Part shown: piece after piece, positions 39,457 through 50,124 of the stretch | Numbering within the stretch: position 1 is the stretch's first letter | Layout: each line of letters opens with the position of its first letter | Source: Alphaproteobacteria bacterium | Lineage (GTDB): Bacteria; Pseudomonadota; Alphaproteobacteria; UBA9219; RFNS01 | DNA: 64,000 bases | Assembly (NCBI GenBank): GCA_037200005.1 | Contig: JBBCGY010000001.1 | Coordinates: 540,416 to 604,415, forward strand | Direction: 5' to 3' | Made by a program: the position numbers and the translations under genes | The notes under the pieces: generated by a model | Databases searched by the model: none | Told to the model about the DNA's origin: nothing | Seen by the model: only the letters and a program-made list of their open reading frames with translations

Positions 39457-40395
39457 TTACCCGCGCGGGGCATGGCTCGGTGCGGCGGGCAGGCCGCGCG
39501 GTTGCGGTGGCTCGGGTAGCAGATCGGGAATTTCAAAGACGGGGTCGGCGTTCGCGGGCCCCAGAAGTTTAGGCGGGGCTAATGTCGTTTCGATGCGCGC
39601 CCGCGCGGTGTCCAATCTGGCCGTGAATGCCTGACGGAAAGAAGCCTCGGCCTTAATGGAGGGGTTGAGATCGGTCAGCAACCCATAGACCTGCCGGGCT
39701 TCCGATCTGACATTGGCGTCGCTATCGGACGTGCCGATGACGAACAGCGCGTCGGCGCGGGCCTGGGTGGCGAGGTCGGGATTGTTAGCCGCATGCGCGC
39801 TGAATTCCAGCAACGACGCGTAGCGGACGTCCGCTTCCGGATTATTTCTCGCGTCGGTTAGCAGGGCTTCGACGCGCTGGTACGGTGCGAGCGCGGGCGT
39901 CAGGCTTTGGCCTTCGGCGGGAGCATACAGATAAGTGAAATCCGCGGCGTCCATTTGGTGGTAGCTCGGACGGATTTCCGTGCGATGCCCCAGCCATAAA
40001 AAGCCGCTTCTCACTTTCTTTTGATGGTCGATCCGAAAGAAAGCCGTGTCTTTGTAACATGCCGCCGTTACGGATGGGAATTCGGCGCGCGCTGTCGTCA
40101 TATCGGCAGCTGCGCGAAATCCCAGTTCGTCATATCCCGTCAATCGACGAAAATAATCACGGCTATCGGCATCTGGGCTGGCAGCGACGACGCAAGTCGT
40201 TACGCCATTTTCATTCACGGTCGTAATTTTCGTATGGATATTGTTATAGCCAGAACTTTCCATCCTCCTGATATTAAACGTCAAAGGATGACACTCGACG
40301 CCATGAGAATTAATCATGTCGCGTGCGAATTCCTGGTCGGCGCGAGAAAGGGGTGTAAGAATGCCGCCGGTATCGCCGTGGAATTTAATTGTCAT
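39457..40395 (-). CDS. Unknown protein, paralogue B, with helical repeat tail
   Basis: A 312-residue protein related to paralogue A over its first 170 residues, including FRAAADMTTAR (about 92-102) and MDAADFTYLYAP (about 150-161). After that it has a helical region with Ala-rich repeats (VEALLTDARNNPEADVRYA, FVIGTSDSDANVRSEA) that look HEAT-like, and a Pro-rich end. No signal peptide or membrane helix. The GC content is lower than in the neighbours at the 5' end. No function can be assigned. Confidence 0.7.
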   Translation of the reverse strand: MTIKFHGDTGGILTPLSRADQEFARDMINSHGVECHPLTFNIRRMESSGYNNIHTKITTVNENGVTTCVVAASPDADSRDYFRRLTGYDELGFRAAADMTTARAEFPSVTAACYKDTAFFRIDHQKKVRSGFLWLGHRTEIRPSYHQMDAADFTYLYAPAEGQSLTPALAPYQRVEALLTDARNNPEADVRYASLLEFSAHAANNPDLATQARADALFVIGTSDSDANVRSEARQVYGLLTDLNPSIKAEASFRQAFTARLDTARARIETTLAPPKLLGPANADPVFEIPDLLPEPPQPRGLPAAPSHAPRG

Positions 40396-40457
40396 AACCG
40401 CATCTTTGAAAAGTTATTCCGCAATATACAATTTTTTCCTTCTCTTTCCCATTGCAA

Positions 40458-40470
40458 CAATAGTTTCATG
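40458..40470 (-). promoter_or_regulatory. Motif CATGAAACTATTG upstream of paralogue B
   Basis: The same 13-mer as before paralogue A, 63 bases from the start of B. A TTAACCAT half-site (40480-40473, minus strand) adjoins it. The 155-base gap to ilvA holds nothing else that I can support. Confidence 0.4.
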
Positions 40471-40550
40471 GCATGGTTAACGCGCCTCTGGCCTTCGGCG
40501 GGATGGCGCTTTATAGTGCCGCCTCGCTTCAATCATCAATCAATCCGGCC

Positions 40551-42068
40551 ATGCCCAAAACCGACTATCTCGAAAGAATCCTCAAGGCGAATGTCTATGA
40601 CGTCGCCATCGTCTCGCCGCTTCAGCATGCGCCGGGGCTTTCGGCGCGCATCGGCAACCGCGCGCTGCTCAAGCGCGAGGACATGCAGCCGGTTTTTTCG
40701 TTCAAGCTGCGCGGCTCCTACAACAAGATGTCGCAGCTTTCGCCCGCCGAGCTTAAGCGCGGCGTGATCGCGGCCAGCGCGGGGAATCATGCCCAGGGCG
40801 TGGCGCTCGCGGCGCAAAAGCTGGGCGCGCGGGCGGTGATCGTGATGCCGGTCACGACGCCGGGGATCAAGGTGGCGGCGGTCGCGGCGCGCGGCGCCGA
40901 GATCGTGCTGCATGGCGTGTCCTATGACGAGGCCTATGCCCATGCGCGTCTGCTGGAGAAGAAGCAGAAGCTGACCTTCATCCATCCGTTCGACGATCCC
41001 GACGTGATCGCCGGGAACGGCACCGTCGGCATGGAGCTAATGCAGCAGCATCCCGGCCCGATCCATGCGGTGTTCATCGCCGTCGGCGGCGGCGGATTGA
41101 TCAGCGGCGTCGCCGCCTATCTGAAACAGCTGCGCCCGGAGATCAAGATCATCGGCGTCGAGCCGGTCGACGCGGATTGCATGGCGCGCTCGCTCAAGGC
41201 CGGACGGCGCGTGACGCTGCCGCATGTCGGATTGTTCGCCGACGGAGTGGCGGTCAAGCAACCGGGCGAGGAGACGTTCAAGCTCTGCCGCAAATATGTC
41301 GACGGCATGGTGCTGGCCGATACGGATGCCATATGTGCTGCGATCAAGGATGTGTTCGAGGATACGCGAACCGTGCTGGAGCCTGCGGGAGCCTTGGCGA
41401 TTGCGGGCATGAAGCAATATGCGGCGGCGCATGGGCTGAAGGACAAGACGCTGGTCGCCATCGCCTGCGGCGCGAACATGAATTTCGACCGGCTGCGCTT
41501 CGTCGCCGAACGGGCGGAGCTTGGCGAGCGGCGCGAGGCGGTTTTCGCCGCGACGATCCCGGAAAAGCCTGGCAGCTTCAAGCATTTCTGCGAGCTTCTC
41601 GGCCAGCGTCAGATTACCGAGTTCAATTACCGCTATGCCGACAACAAGCAGGCGCATGTCTTCGCCGGGGTGGCGGTGCGCCAGGCCGGAGAGGGTGCCG
41701 CGCTCATGAAGACGCTGGAGCGCCATGGCATCAAGACGCTCGACCTGTCCGGCAACGAGATGGCGAAGCTGCATATCCGGCATCTGGTTGGCGGCCATGC
41801 GCCGCAGGCGAAGAATGAGCGCATCTATCGCTTTGAATTCCCCGAGCGTCCCGGCGCGCTGCTCAAATTTTTGTCGGCGATGGGCGGCAAGTGGAATATC
41901 AGCCTGTTCCATTACCGCAATCACGGCGCGGATTACGGCCGCGTGCTGGTCGGCATCCAGGTTCCGCCCGGCGACGATAAGCCGTTCCAGGCATTCCTCA
42001 AGAAAACCGGCTACCCCTATACCGAGGAAAGCGGCAACCCGGCCTATAAATTATTCCTGGGCGCTTAA
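40551..42068 (+). CDS. ilvA: Threonine ammonia-lyase, biosynthetic
   Basis: A PLP enzyme that deaminates threonine to 2-oxobutanoate, the first committed step to isoleucine. The 505-residue form has the catalytic domain with the PLP lysine in FSFKLRGSYNK (about 54-64), the glycine loop VGGGGLISG, and two C-terminal ACT-like domains for isoleucine feedback (from about residue 330). The ATG at 40551 is chosen because MPKTDYLERIL is a normal N-terminus; a frame from 40473 adds unrelated residues. Confidence 0.95.
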   Translation: MPKTDYLERILKANVYDVAIVSPLQHAPGLSARIGNRALLKREDMQPVFSFKLRGSYNKMSQLSPAELKRGVIAASAGNHAQGVALAAQKLGARAVIVMPVTTPGIKVAAVAARGAEIVLHGVSYDEAYAHARLLEKKQKLTFIHPFDDPDVIAGNGTVGMELMQQHPGPIHAVFIAVGGGGLISGVAAYLKQLRPEIKIIGVEPVDADCMARSLKAGRRVTLPHVGLFADGVAVKQPGEETFKLCRKYVDGMVLADTDAICAAIKDVFEDTRTVLEPAGALAIAGMKQYAAAHGLKDKTLVAIACGANMNFDRLRFVAERAELGERREAVFAATIPEKPGSFKHFCELLGQRQITEFNYRYADNKQAHVFAGVAVRQAGEGAALMKTLERHGIKTLDLSGNEMAKLHIRHLVGGHAPQAKNERIYRFEFPERPGALLKFLSAMGGKWNISLFHYRNHGADYGRVLVGIQVPPGDDKPFQAFLKKTGYPYTEESGNPAYKLFLGA

Positions 42069-42093
42069 AATCGCTATTTAAATTAAAATTTTC

Positions 42094-42122
42094 TTGACTT
42101 GGATTGCGCGTCTCCATATATT
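42094..42122 (+). promoter_or_regulatory. Sigma-70 promoter of the PadR operon
   Basis: TTGACT (42094-42099), exactly 17 bases, and TATATT (42117-42122). This is the best promoter-like sequence in the window. Its -10 end overlaps the palindrome that begins at 42121. Confidence 0.65.
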
Positions 42123-42144
42123 CTATTTTGTCGAGGAAATAGAA
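42121..42144. promoter_or_regulatory. Perfect inverted repeat, candidate PadR operator
   Basis: TTCTATTT (42121-42128), 8 bases, AAATAGAA (42137-42144): a perfect 8-bp inverted repeat with centre-to-centre symmetry over 24 bases. It starts inside the -10 element and ends 12 bases before the padR start, so a bound dimer would block the promoter. PadR proteins typically repress their own operon at such sites. Confidence 0.6.
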
Positions 42145-42155
42145 AGCGGGTGCTC

Positions 42156-42500
42156 ATGGGCTATGATTCCATCGGTGAACTTGAAATGATGATTATGCTG
42201 GCGGTATTGCGTCTCGGTACGAACGCTTACGGCATAACCATCCGCGATGAGCTTGCTAAGCGTGGTGGACGCAGTCGCTCATTCGGCACGATATATACAA
42301 CTCTTGACCGTCTTTCTGAGAAGGGTTTCGTGACCTCTCGCTTAGGCGATCCCACTGCCGAGCGTGGTGGGCGAGCCAAAAAGTTTTTTGAACTCACTAC
42401 AAAGGGACGTATCACACTCGAAGCAACAGTCAATTCTAGGCGCTCCCTAGAGAACGGTCTGGGCTTCAAAAACCCCGCTCTTCATGGAGCCGCACAATGA
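42156..42500 (+). CDS. PadR-family transcriptional regulator
   Basis: A 114-residue winged-helix repressor. The PadR core is seen in the N-terminal helix GELEMMIMLAVLRLG, AYGITIRDELAKR, then the recognition helix and wing FGTIYTTLDRLSEKGFVTSRLG and KKFFELTTKGR. PadR proteins sense small molecules or stress and usually control an adjacent membrane or transporter gene. The start ATG at 42156 could instead be the GTG at 42150. It overlaps the next gene as ATGA. Confidence 0.88.
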   Translation: MGYDSIGELEMMIMLAVLRLGTNAYGITIRDELAKRGGRSRSFGTIYTTLDRLSEKGFVTSRLGDPTAERGGRAKKFFELTTKGRITLEATVNSRRSLENGLGFKNPALHGAAQ

Positions 42501-43024
42501 ATAACAAACATAAGGGAATGCACCTTATTAGTGTTGAGCTTCAGAAGCTATCTTTAGTTCTTGAAGGAAGTGAAGCTTTAGTTAAACAACTCAAAGAAGA
42601 TGTAACTGCATGGAGGCCTGATGCAGGGCGAGGACCTACGCTTATATTGCGGTGGAAATTATTGAAAACAGCGGCCATAGTTAGCGGACAAAAATCATAC
42701 ATCAAGGTACGTCTATCACAAATAAAAAATAGGGTTCACCATTATGAAAGAAAAGAGCTTGATTACAGATCAAGCCACTTGCCACCAGTAGGTATACAAA
42801 AAATACTTTCCATTTTAGTGGAAGCCCAATACAGAGACGGCCTCTTGGGGGATTTAGATGAATCTTTCCATAGAACAGCCATTCGATTTGGCGGAGAGTT
42901 TGCCAGGAAGCAATACTGCATCGATGCAGTTTTGTCACTTCCTCCGCTCATGGGAAGTCGGATTGCAAAGCTGTTCAGCCTGCTTGCCCTAATGGATTTC
43001 CTGCGAAGGAAATTAGGTTTCTAA
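42497..43024 (+). CDS. PadR-operon partner protein, unknown
   Basis: A 175-residue protein coupled to padR by an ATGA overlap. The first half is coiled-coil-like (VELQKLSLVLEGSEALVKQ). The second half, LLGDLDESFHRTAIRFGGEFARKQYCIDAVLS, resembles in pattern the GDL(D/E)E-F-x-RR-x-G-x-x-x-A-R-x-x-Y segment found before ABC-permease domains and in PadR-linked membrane proteins; this is from memory. No transmembrane helix is strong. GC content is clearly lower than its surroundings, suggesting transfer. Confidence 0.7.
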   Translation: MNNKHKGMHLISVELQKLSLVLEGSEALVKQLKEDVTAWRPDAGRGPTLILRWKLLKTAAIVSGQKSYIKVRLSQIKNRVHHYERKELDYRSSHLPPVGIQKILSILVEAQYRDGLLGDLDESFHRTAIRFGGEFARKQYCIDAVLSLPPLMGSRIAKLFSLLALMDFLRRKLGF

Positions 43025-43028
43025 CCGC

Positions 43029-44747
43029 TTATATCTCCGCATATACATGCGTCTCGGCTTTCGCGCCGGGATGCGTGACCGCGCCCTTTTCGGCGTCGCC
43101 GACCTGCTGCGCGTATTTCCACAGCGCGCCCGACTGGAAATCATGCTGGCGCGGTTTCCATGCTTTGCGCCGCGCTTCAAGCTCGGCGTCGGAAAGCTCG
43201 ACATTCAAAATTCCTGCATCGGCGTCGAGGACGATGATGTCGCCGTCTTTCAATAGCGCGATAGGCCCGCCTACCGCCGCTTCCGGCCCCACATGGCCGA
43301 CGCAGAAGCCGCGCGTCGCGCCGGAAAAGCGCCCGTCGGTGATGAGGGCGATTTGGTCGCCCGCGCCCTGGCCATAGAGCGCGGCGGTGGTCGAGAGCAT
43401 CTCGCGCATCCCCGGCCCGCCGCGCGGGCCTTCATAGCGGATCACCAGCACTTCGCCGGGCTTATAGCCGCGCTCGGTCACGGCCTTGAATGCGTCTTCC
43501 TCGCAGTCGAAGCAGCGGGCGGGGCCCTTGAACCGCAAATTCTTCATGCCCGCGACTTTCACGATCGCGCCCTGCGGCGCGAGATTGCCGCGCAGCCCGA
43601 CCACGCCGCCCGTGGGCGACAAGGGTTTCGTGCATGGGCGGATCACGTCCTGGTCTTCCGGGAATTTCACGTCGCGCAGATTCTCGGCGATGGTCTTGCC
43701 CGTGACCGTGATGCAATCGCCATGCAGATAGCCGCCGTCGAGCAGCGCCTTCATCAGCACCGGCACGCCGCCGATCTCGAACATGTCCTTGGCGACATAT
43801 TTTCCGGCGGGCTTGAGGTCGGCGAGATAGGGCGTGCGGCGGAACACGGCGGCGACGTCGTGCAGATCGAACTCGATGCCCACTTCATGCGCCATCGCGG
43901 GCAGATGCAGCGCGGCGTTGGTCGATCCGCCCGACGCGGCGACGACGACGGCGGCATTCTCGAGCGCCTGCCGCGTGACGATCTGGCGCGGGCGCAGATT
44001 GAGCTTCATCAAATTCATCACCGCTTCGCCCGATTTCACCGCGTAATGATCGCGCGCGACATCCGGCGCCGGCGCGCCCGCCGAACCGGGCAGCGCGAGG
44101 CCGATGGCTTCGGAGACGCAGGCCATGGTGTTGGCGGTGAATTGCCCGCCGCAGCTTCCGGCGCTCGGGCAGGCGACGCATTCGAGTTCGTGCAGATCAT
44201 GGTCCGACATTTTTCCGGCGGCATGGCTGCCGACGGCCTCGAACACGTCCTGCACCGTCACGTCGCGGCCTTTGAACTTACCCGGCAGGATCGAGCCGCC
44301 ATACATGAAGACGCTCGGCACGTCGAGCCGCAGCATTGCCATCATCATTCCCGGCAGGCTCTTGTCGCAGCCCGCGATGCCGACCAGCGCGTCATAGCAA
44401 TGGCCGCGCATGGTCAGCTCGATGGAATCGACGATGACCTCACGGCTGGCGAGCGAGGATTTCATCCCCTGATGCCCCATCGCGATGCCGTCGGTCACGG
44501 TGATGGTGGTGAATTCGCGCGGCGTGCCGCCCGCGTCCTTCACGCCCTTTTTGGCCGACTGCGCCTGGCGCGACAGTGCGATGTTACAGGGTGCGGCCTC
44601 GTTCCAGCAGGTCGCGACGCCGACGAAGGGTTTGGCGATATCCTCTTCCGTCATGCCCATCGCATGATAATAGGAACGATGCGGCGCGCGCTCCGGTCCG
44701 ACCGAGACGTGGCGCGAGGGCAGGCGGGATTTGTCGAATGTCGTCAT
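43029..44747 (-). CDS. ilvD: Dihydroxy-acid dehydratase
   Basis: Dehydrates dihydroxy acids to oxo acids in valine, isoleucine and leucine synthesis, using an iron-sulphur cluster. The 572-residue protein has the cluster cysteines in [13 protein letters not shown] (about 45-57), [14 protein letters not shown], and [20 protein letters not shown]. The C-terminal half has [19 protein letters not shown]. The start ATG at 44747 lacks a clear Shine-Dalgarno site. It lies on the minus strand, converging on the PadR operon. Confidence 0.95.
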   Translation of the reverse strand: MTTFDKSRLPSRHVSVGPERAPHRSYYHAMGMTEEDIAKPFVGVATCWNEAAPCNIALSRQAQSAKKGVKDAGGTPREFTTITVTDGIAMGHQGMKSSLASREVIVDSIELTMRGHCYDALVGIAGCDKSLPGMMMAMLRLDVPSVFMYGGSILPGKFKGRDVTVQDVFEAVGSHAAGKMSDHDLHELECVACPSAGSCGGQFTANTMACVSEAIGLALPGSAGAPAPDVARDHYAVKSGEAVMNLMKLNLRPRQIVTRQALENAAVVVAASGGSTNAALHLPAMAHEVGIEFDLHDVAAVFRRTPYLADLKPAGKYVAKDMFEIGGVPVLMKALLDGGYLHGDCITVTGKTIAENLRDVKFPEDQDVIRPCTKPLSPTGGVVGLRGNLAPQGAIVKVAGMKNLRFKGPARCFDCEEDAFKAVTERGYKPGEVLVIRYEGPRGGPGMREMLSTTAALYGQGAGDQIALITDGRFSGATRGFCVGHVGPEAAVGGPIALLKDGDIIVLDADAGILNVELSDAELEARRKAWKPRQHDFQSGALWKYAQQVGDAEKGAVTHPGAKAETHVYAEI

Positions 44748-44839
44748 GGGAGGATTTTAACCATAATCTGCGGTTGCAAGCGGAGAAGGGAAAGGCATAG
44801 AACGAGATATTGATATCGCAATTTGAAAGGATTTTGACA

Positions 44840-45112
44840 ATGACGGAAGCAGAAAACAAGGAACGCACCCGCAGACTGATCCAACATGTCAGCGATGTAA
44901 TCGTGAGCAGAGGCCCGGAACATCCGGTTGTCGTCAAAACCCTCCAGCGTTTGCGCGATCTTGAAGCTCATGCCCCCACCAATACCCTCAGGCAGCTTCC
45001 CGAGGAATATGCGTTCGTTAAATTTCTCATGACGAATCGACAGCCCGGAATGCCTGCGGCGATACGCGTCGCGGCTTTGCAGATCATAGCGGCTACTCAT
45101 ACGCCGCGTTAA
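44840..45112 (+). CDS. Small helix-rich protein of unknown function
   Basis: A 90-residue protein starting ATG at 44840, with GAAAGG nine bases upstream. It begins MTEAENKERTRRLIQHVSDV and consists of amphipathic helices with no membrane segment or signal peptide. It lies between the ilvD start and the ilv promoter; a motif TTAACCATAAT is found 73 bases upstream. It could be a regulator or a toxin-antitoxin remnant, but nothing supports either. Confidence 0.6.
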   Translation: MTEAENKERTRRLIQHVSDVIVSRGPEHPVVVKTLQRLRDLEAHAPTNTLRQLPEEYAFVKFLMTNRQPGMPAAIRVAALQIIAATHTPR

Positions 45113-45156
45113 TAAACGCTGATTCAGGATAAAAAGCTTAACTTCTTACCAAACAC

Positions 45157-45185
45157 TTGCGGGTTGCGGGAGCGCGCCTTATAGT
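45157..45185 (+). promoter_or_regulatory. Sigma-70 promoter of the ilv operon
   Basis: TTGCGG (45157-45162), a 17-base spacer, and TATAGT (45180-45185). Transcription would begin near 45192, leaving a leader of about 35 bases before the GTG at 45226, too short for a classical leader-peptide attenuator. Confidence 0.55.
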
Positions 45186-45225
45186 CTACGCCCCTGTGGA
45201 TAAATACCAAAACAAGGGCAAGCAA

Positions 45226-47001
45226 GTGGCGGAGCAGTTACAGTCAGAACAAATATTAACCGGCGCGCAGATCGTCATCCAGGCCTTGAAGGATCAGGGC
45301 GTGGATGTGATTTTCGGCTACCCGGGCGGCGCCGTATTGCCGATTTACGACGCGCTGTTTCAGTCGGAAGGCATCCGCCATGTGCTGGTGCGGCACGAGC
45401 AGGGCGCGGTTCATGCCGCCGAGGGCTATGCGCGCTCATCCGGCAAAGTCGGCGTGGTGCTGGTGACGTCAGGGCCCGGCGCGACCAATGCCGTCACCGG
45501 CCTCACCGACGCGCTGATGGACAGTATCCCCATCGTCTGCCTCACCGGGCAGGTGGCGACGCATCTGATCGGCAACGACGCTTTTCAGGAATGCGATACG
45601 GTCGGCATCACCCGCCCCTGCACCAAGCATAATTATCTGGTCAAGGATGCCGCCGTTCTCGCCGGCGTGCTTCACGAGGCTTTCTCCATCGCGCGCGGCG
45701 GCAGGCCGGGGCCGGTATTGGTCGATATTCCCAAGGATGTCCAGTTCGCGCAGGCCGTCTATACCCCGCCGCCGAAAAAGCCCGCTTACGGCGCGCGCAA
45801 ATCTTTAGATAAAAACGCCATCGAAAAAGCCGTGGCGCTGATGGCCGCGGCCGAGCGTCCGGTATTTTATACCGGCGGCGGCGTCATCAATGCGGGCCCG
45901 CGCGCCGCGGAATTGCTGGCGGAATTCGTGCATCTCACCGGCTTCCCTTGTACCAGCACGCTGATGGGGCTGGGCGCTTTCCCCATGAGCGATCCGCAAT
46001 TCCTCGGCATGCTGGGAATGCACGGAACTTACGAAGCCAATCTCGCGATGCATGGCTGCGACGTGATGGTCAATATCGGCGCGCGCTTCGACGATCGCAT
46101 CACCGGCAAAATCAGCGAATTTTCCCCAGGCTCGAAGAAAATCCACGTCGATATTGATCCGAGCTCGATCAACAAGAGCGTGCGCGTCGATCTGCCGATC
46201 GTCGGCCATGCCGAGGACGTGCTGGAGGCGATGCTGAAAGAGTGGCGCGGCAAGGGTTATCAGCCGCGCGCGGCGGGCCTTAAGAAATGGTGGGAGCAGA
46301 TCAATCTGTGGCGCAAGCGGGATTGCCTGCGCTACAAAGCCGACGACAAGATCATCAAGCCGCAATACGCGCTCGAACGGCTGCGCGAACTGACCAAGGG
46401 CCGCCGCACGATCATCAGCACCGAAGTCGGCCAGCACCAGATGTGGGCGGCGCAGTTCCTGCGTTTTGAAAAGCCGAACCATTGGCTGACGTCGGGCGGC
46501 CTCGGCACCATGGGCTATGGCCTGCCCGCCGCCATCGGCGCGCAGATGGCGAATCCGGACGCGCTGGTCGTCGATGTCGCGGGGGAAGCCTCGATCCTGA
46601 TGAATATCCAGGAAATGTCCACGGCGGTGCAGTATAAGCTGCCGGTCAAGGTGTTCATCCTCAATAACCAATGGATGGGCATGGTCCGCCAGTGGCAGGA
46701 ATTGATCCATGGCGGGCGCTATTCGCATTCCTATACCGAGGCGCTGCCCGATTTCGTCAAGCTGGCCGAGGCTTTCGGCGGCGCGGGCTTCCGTGCCTCG
46801 AAACCGGGAGATGTGGACGGCGTGATCGCGGAGATGCTAAAGGTCAATGACCGGCCCTGCATCGTCGATGTCATGGTCGATCCCAAGGAAAATTGTTTCC
46901 CGATGATTCCGGGCGGCAAGGCGCACAACCAGATGATCATGGGCGACGAAACCGCCAGCCCCGCCGAAGCCACCCCCGAAGAGGGCATGGTTCTGGTTTG
47001 A
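45226..47001 (+). CDS. ilvB: Acetolactate synthase large subunit
   Basis: A thiamine-diphosphate enzyme that condenses pyruvate with pyruvate or 2-oxobutanoate, the first shared step of Val/Ile synthesis. The 591-residue protein has FGYPGGAVLPIYDALF with the catalytic glutamate in RHEQGAVHAAEGYAR, the central FAD-binding domain and the ThDP motif VDVAGEASILMNIQEM near residue 450. The start is GTG at 45226; a TTG at 45157 lies in the -35 element and is not translated. This family is called ilvB, ilvI or ilvG in different species. Confidence 0.94.
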   Translation: MAEQLQSEQILTGAQIVIQALKDQGVDVIFGYPGGAVLPIYDALFQSEGIRHVLVRHEQGAVHAAEGYARSSGKVGVVLVTSGPGATNAVTGLTDALMDSIPIVCLTGQVATHLIGNDAFQECDTVGITRPCTKHNYLVKDAAVLAGVLHEAFSIARGGRPGPVLVDIPKDVQFAQAVYTPPPKKPAYGARKSLDKNAIEKAVALMAAAERPVFYTGGGVINAGPRAAELLAEFVHLTGFPCTSTLMGLGAFPMSDPQFLGMLGMHGTYEANLAMHGCDVMVNIGARFDDRITGKISEFSPGSKKIHVDIDPSSINKSVRVDLPIVGHAEDVLEAMLKEWRGKGYQPRAAGLKKWWEQINLWRKRDCLRYKADDKIIKPQYALERLRELTKGRRTIISTEVGQHQMWAAQFLRFEKPNHWLTSGGLGTMGYGLPAAIGAQMANPDALVVDVAGEASILMNIQEMSTAVQYKLPVKVFILNNQWMGMVRQWQELIHGGRYSHSYTEALPDFVKLAEAFGGAGFRASKPGDVDGVIAEMLKVNDRPCIVDVMVDPKENCFPMIPGGKAHNQMIMGDETASPAEATPEEGMVLV

Positions 47002-47026
47002 TTCAGTGACAAAGAAAAGATGACGG

Positions 47027-47490
47027 ATGACCGACGCTAAATCATATTTCGCCGCCCTTCACGGCAGGCTCTCCGAAGCACAGGCCGTGCCTTACGAGGC
47101 GACTTTCATCGCCGGAGTCGCGCCGAGGGTCGGGGGCAGCCATCGCAATGTCGATTCCTATATCATCGAGCATGCGGGCTTCATGGCGGTCAGGGGATGG
47201 CTGACGCAGCGCATCGGCGATCACAGCTGCCGCCTGGTTCCTTATTCCGTCGTCACCGACGGCCTTCGCCTGTTCGACATCACGCCCGCCGACAAGAGCA
47301 AGCCGGAGAATCAGGGACTGCCCTTCCTGCGTCATGTGGGCGAGGAAGCCTTGTTTCAGGATATGAGCCTGAAATATCCGCAATGCCTCTATCCGGAGCA
47401 GTTTCTGCCGTCGTCGATGGCGATGAATGTGCAGGGCAAACTCGACATGAATGCGCTGGCGGGCGTCATTGACGACGCGGCGAAACATTC

Positions 47491-47494
<4 letters not shown>
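47027..47494 (+). CDS. Unknown protein inside the ilv operon
   Basis: A 155-residue protein between the large and small acetolactate synthase genes, which are normally adjacent. It starts ATG at 47027 and overlaps the ilvN start by four bases (ATGA), so it is coupled. It has no signal peptide or membrane helix. Some blocks are RRHVGEEALFQDM-like (FLRHVGEEALFQDMSL) and ECYPEQF-like (LYPEQFLPSSMAMNV), but I do not recognise a family. The position suggests a link to this enzyme or its regulation. Confidence 0.75.
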
Positions 47495-49049
<1,555 letters not shown>

Positions 49050-49093
49050 CTATCACGCGGATGCCGGGCAAATCATATAATGGGGAGCTAACC

Positions 49094-50074
49094 ATGAACC
49101 ATCTACTCGCCGCCCTGGTTGCTTTTCTGTGCCTTGCTTCGCCGCAGGCCATGGCGAAGACCAAATTCGCCGTGCCGCCGACCATCGCGTTTGATGCGCC
49201 GTCGCTTTATCCCGAAGGCGTCGCCTATAACGCCGACACTAAAGAATTCCTGGTCGGCTCGCTTCATGACGGCAATATCGGCTCGGTCAGTCTGGACGGC
49301 AAATACCGCCTCTGGGCGAAAGATGCGAGGCTGGTCTCGACCTTCGGCATGAAGATCGACAAGCCGCGCAACCGGCTGCTGGTTTGCGTCGCCGATCTCG
49401 GCGTCGGCACGAAAACGATCCCGGCAACGCGGCAGAAACTCGCCGCCGTCGTCAGCTTCGACCTCGACACCGGCAGGGTTCTGGCTTGGTATAATCTCGG
49501 CAGCCTTCCTCCCGGCGATCATTTCGCCAACGATCTCGCGGTCGATGACAGCGGCAATATCTTCGTGACCGATTCCCTTGCGTCGCTCATTTACGAAATC
49601 GACGCGAGCGGGCGCGCTTTTATCGCCTTCACCGATCCGCAATTTGTGCCGAACCGGGGCAAGGACGCTCCCGGTCTCGGCCTGAACGGCATCGCCGCGC
49701 ATCCCGACGGTTATCTTCTGGTCGTGAAAATGGACAGCGGCACGCTGTTCAAGGTCGATCTGAAAACCCACGCCATCAGCCAGGTCGCCTTGCCGAAGCC
49801 GCTTCCCGGCGGCGACGGGCTGTTACTCGAGGGCGGCGACGATCTGCTCGTCGTTCAGAATGAAGCAGGCTACGTCGTGAAGCTGCATAGCGCCGATGAT
49901 TGGAAGTCGGCTAAAATAACCGGGACGACCAAAGTGCCGCTGGTTTTCCCGACCACCATGACGATGGCCGAAGGCAAAGCGTATGTCCTGGAAGCCAGGC
50001 TGCCAGAGCTTTTCGATCCCAAGGCGGCGAAATCGTCGGCGTTCGCGATTCATGCCGTCAATTTAAAGCCATGA
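49094..50074 (+). CDS. Secreted SMP-30/gluconolactonase-like beta-propeller
   Basis: A 326-residue exported protein with a signal peptide (MNHLLAALVAFLCLASPQAMA, cleavage probably after residue 21) and a six-bladed beta-propeller of the SMP-30/strictosidine synthase-like type: LYPEGVAYNADTKEFLVGSL, then FANDLAVDDSGNIFVTDSL and LGLNGIAAHPDGYLLVV. The family hydrolyses lactones or acts as a metal-binding enzyme; the substrate is unknown. GGGAG nine bases upstream fixes the ATG at 49094. Confidence 0.8.
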   Translation: MNHLLAALVAFLCLASPQAMAKTKFAVPPTIAFDAPSLYPEGVAYNADTKEFLVGSLHDGNIGSVSLDGKYRLWAKDARLVSTFGMKIDKPRNRLLVCVADLGVGTKTIPATRQKLAAVVSFDLDTGRVLAWYNLGSLPPGDHFANDLAVDDSGNIFVTDSLASLIYEIDASGRAFIAFTDPQFVPNRGKDAPGLGLNGIAAHPDGYLLVVKMDSGTLFKVDLKTHAISQVALPKPLPGGDGLLLEGGDDLLVVQNEAGYVVKLHSADDWKSAKITGTTKVPLVFPTTMTMAEGKAYVLEARLPELFDPKAAKSSAFAIHAVNLKP

Positions 50075-50124
50075 AACTATTTTAACCAACGGCAAACGCC
50101 CAGAAACACTATATACATGACTCT

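Noticed and set aside
43293-44813. 506-codon open frame opposite ilvD
   Set aside because: It is antisense to a clear gene; the composition is Arg/His/Gly-rich shadow sequence with no ribosome-binding site.
45157-45225. TTG-started N-terminal extension of the acetolactate synthase
   Set aside because: The TTG is the -35 element of a good promoter, and the extension has no family similarity.
45186-45225. Leader-peptide attenuator before the ilv operon
   Set aside because: The leader is about 35 bases, without a run of Ile/Val/Leu codons or a terminator hairpin.
46577-46630. GEAS in place of a GDG/GDA thiamine-diphosphate motif in the large acetolactate synthase
   Set aside because: From memory this variant is normal in alphaproteobacterial enzymes, so it is not a defect.
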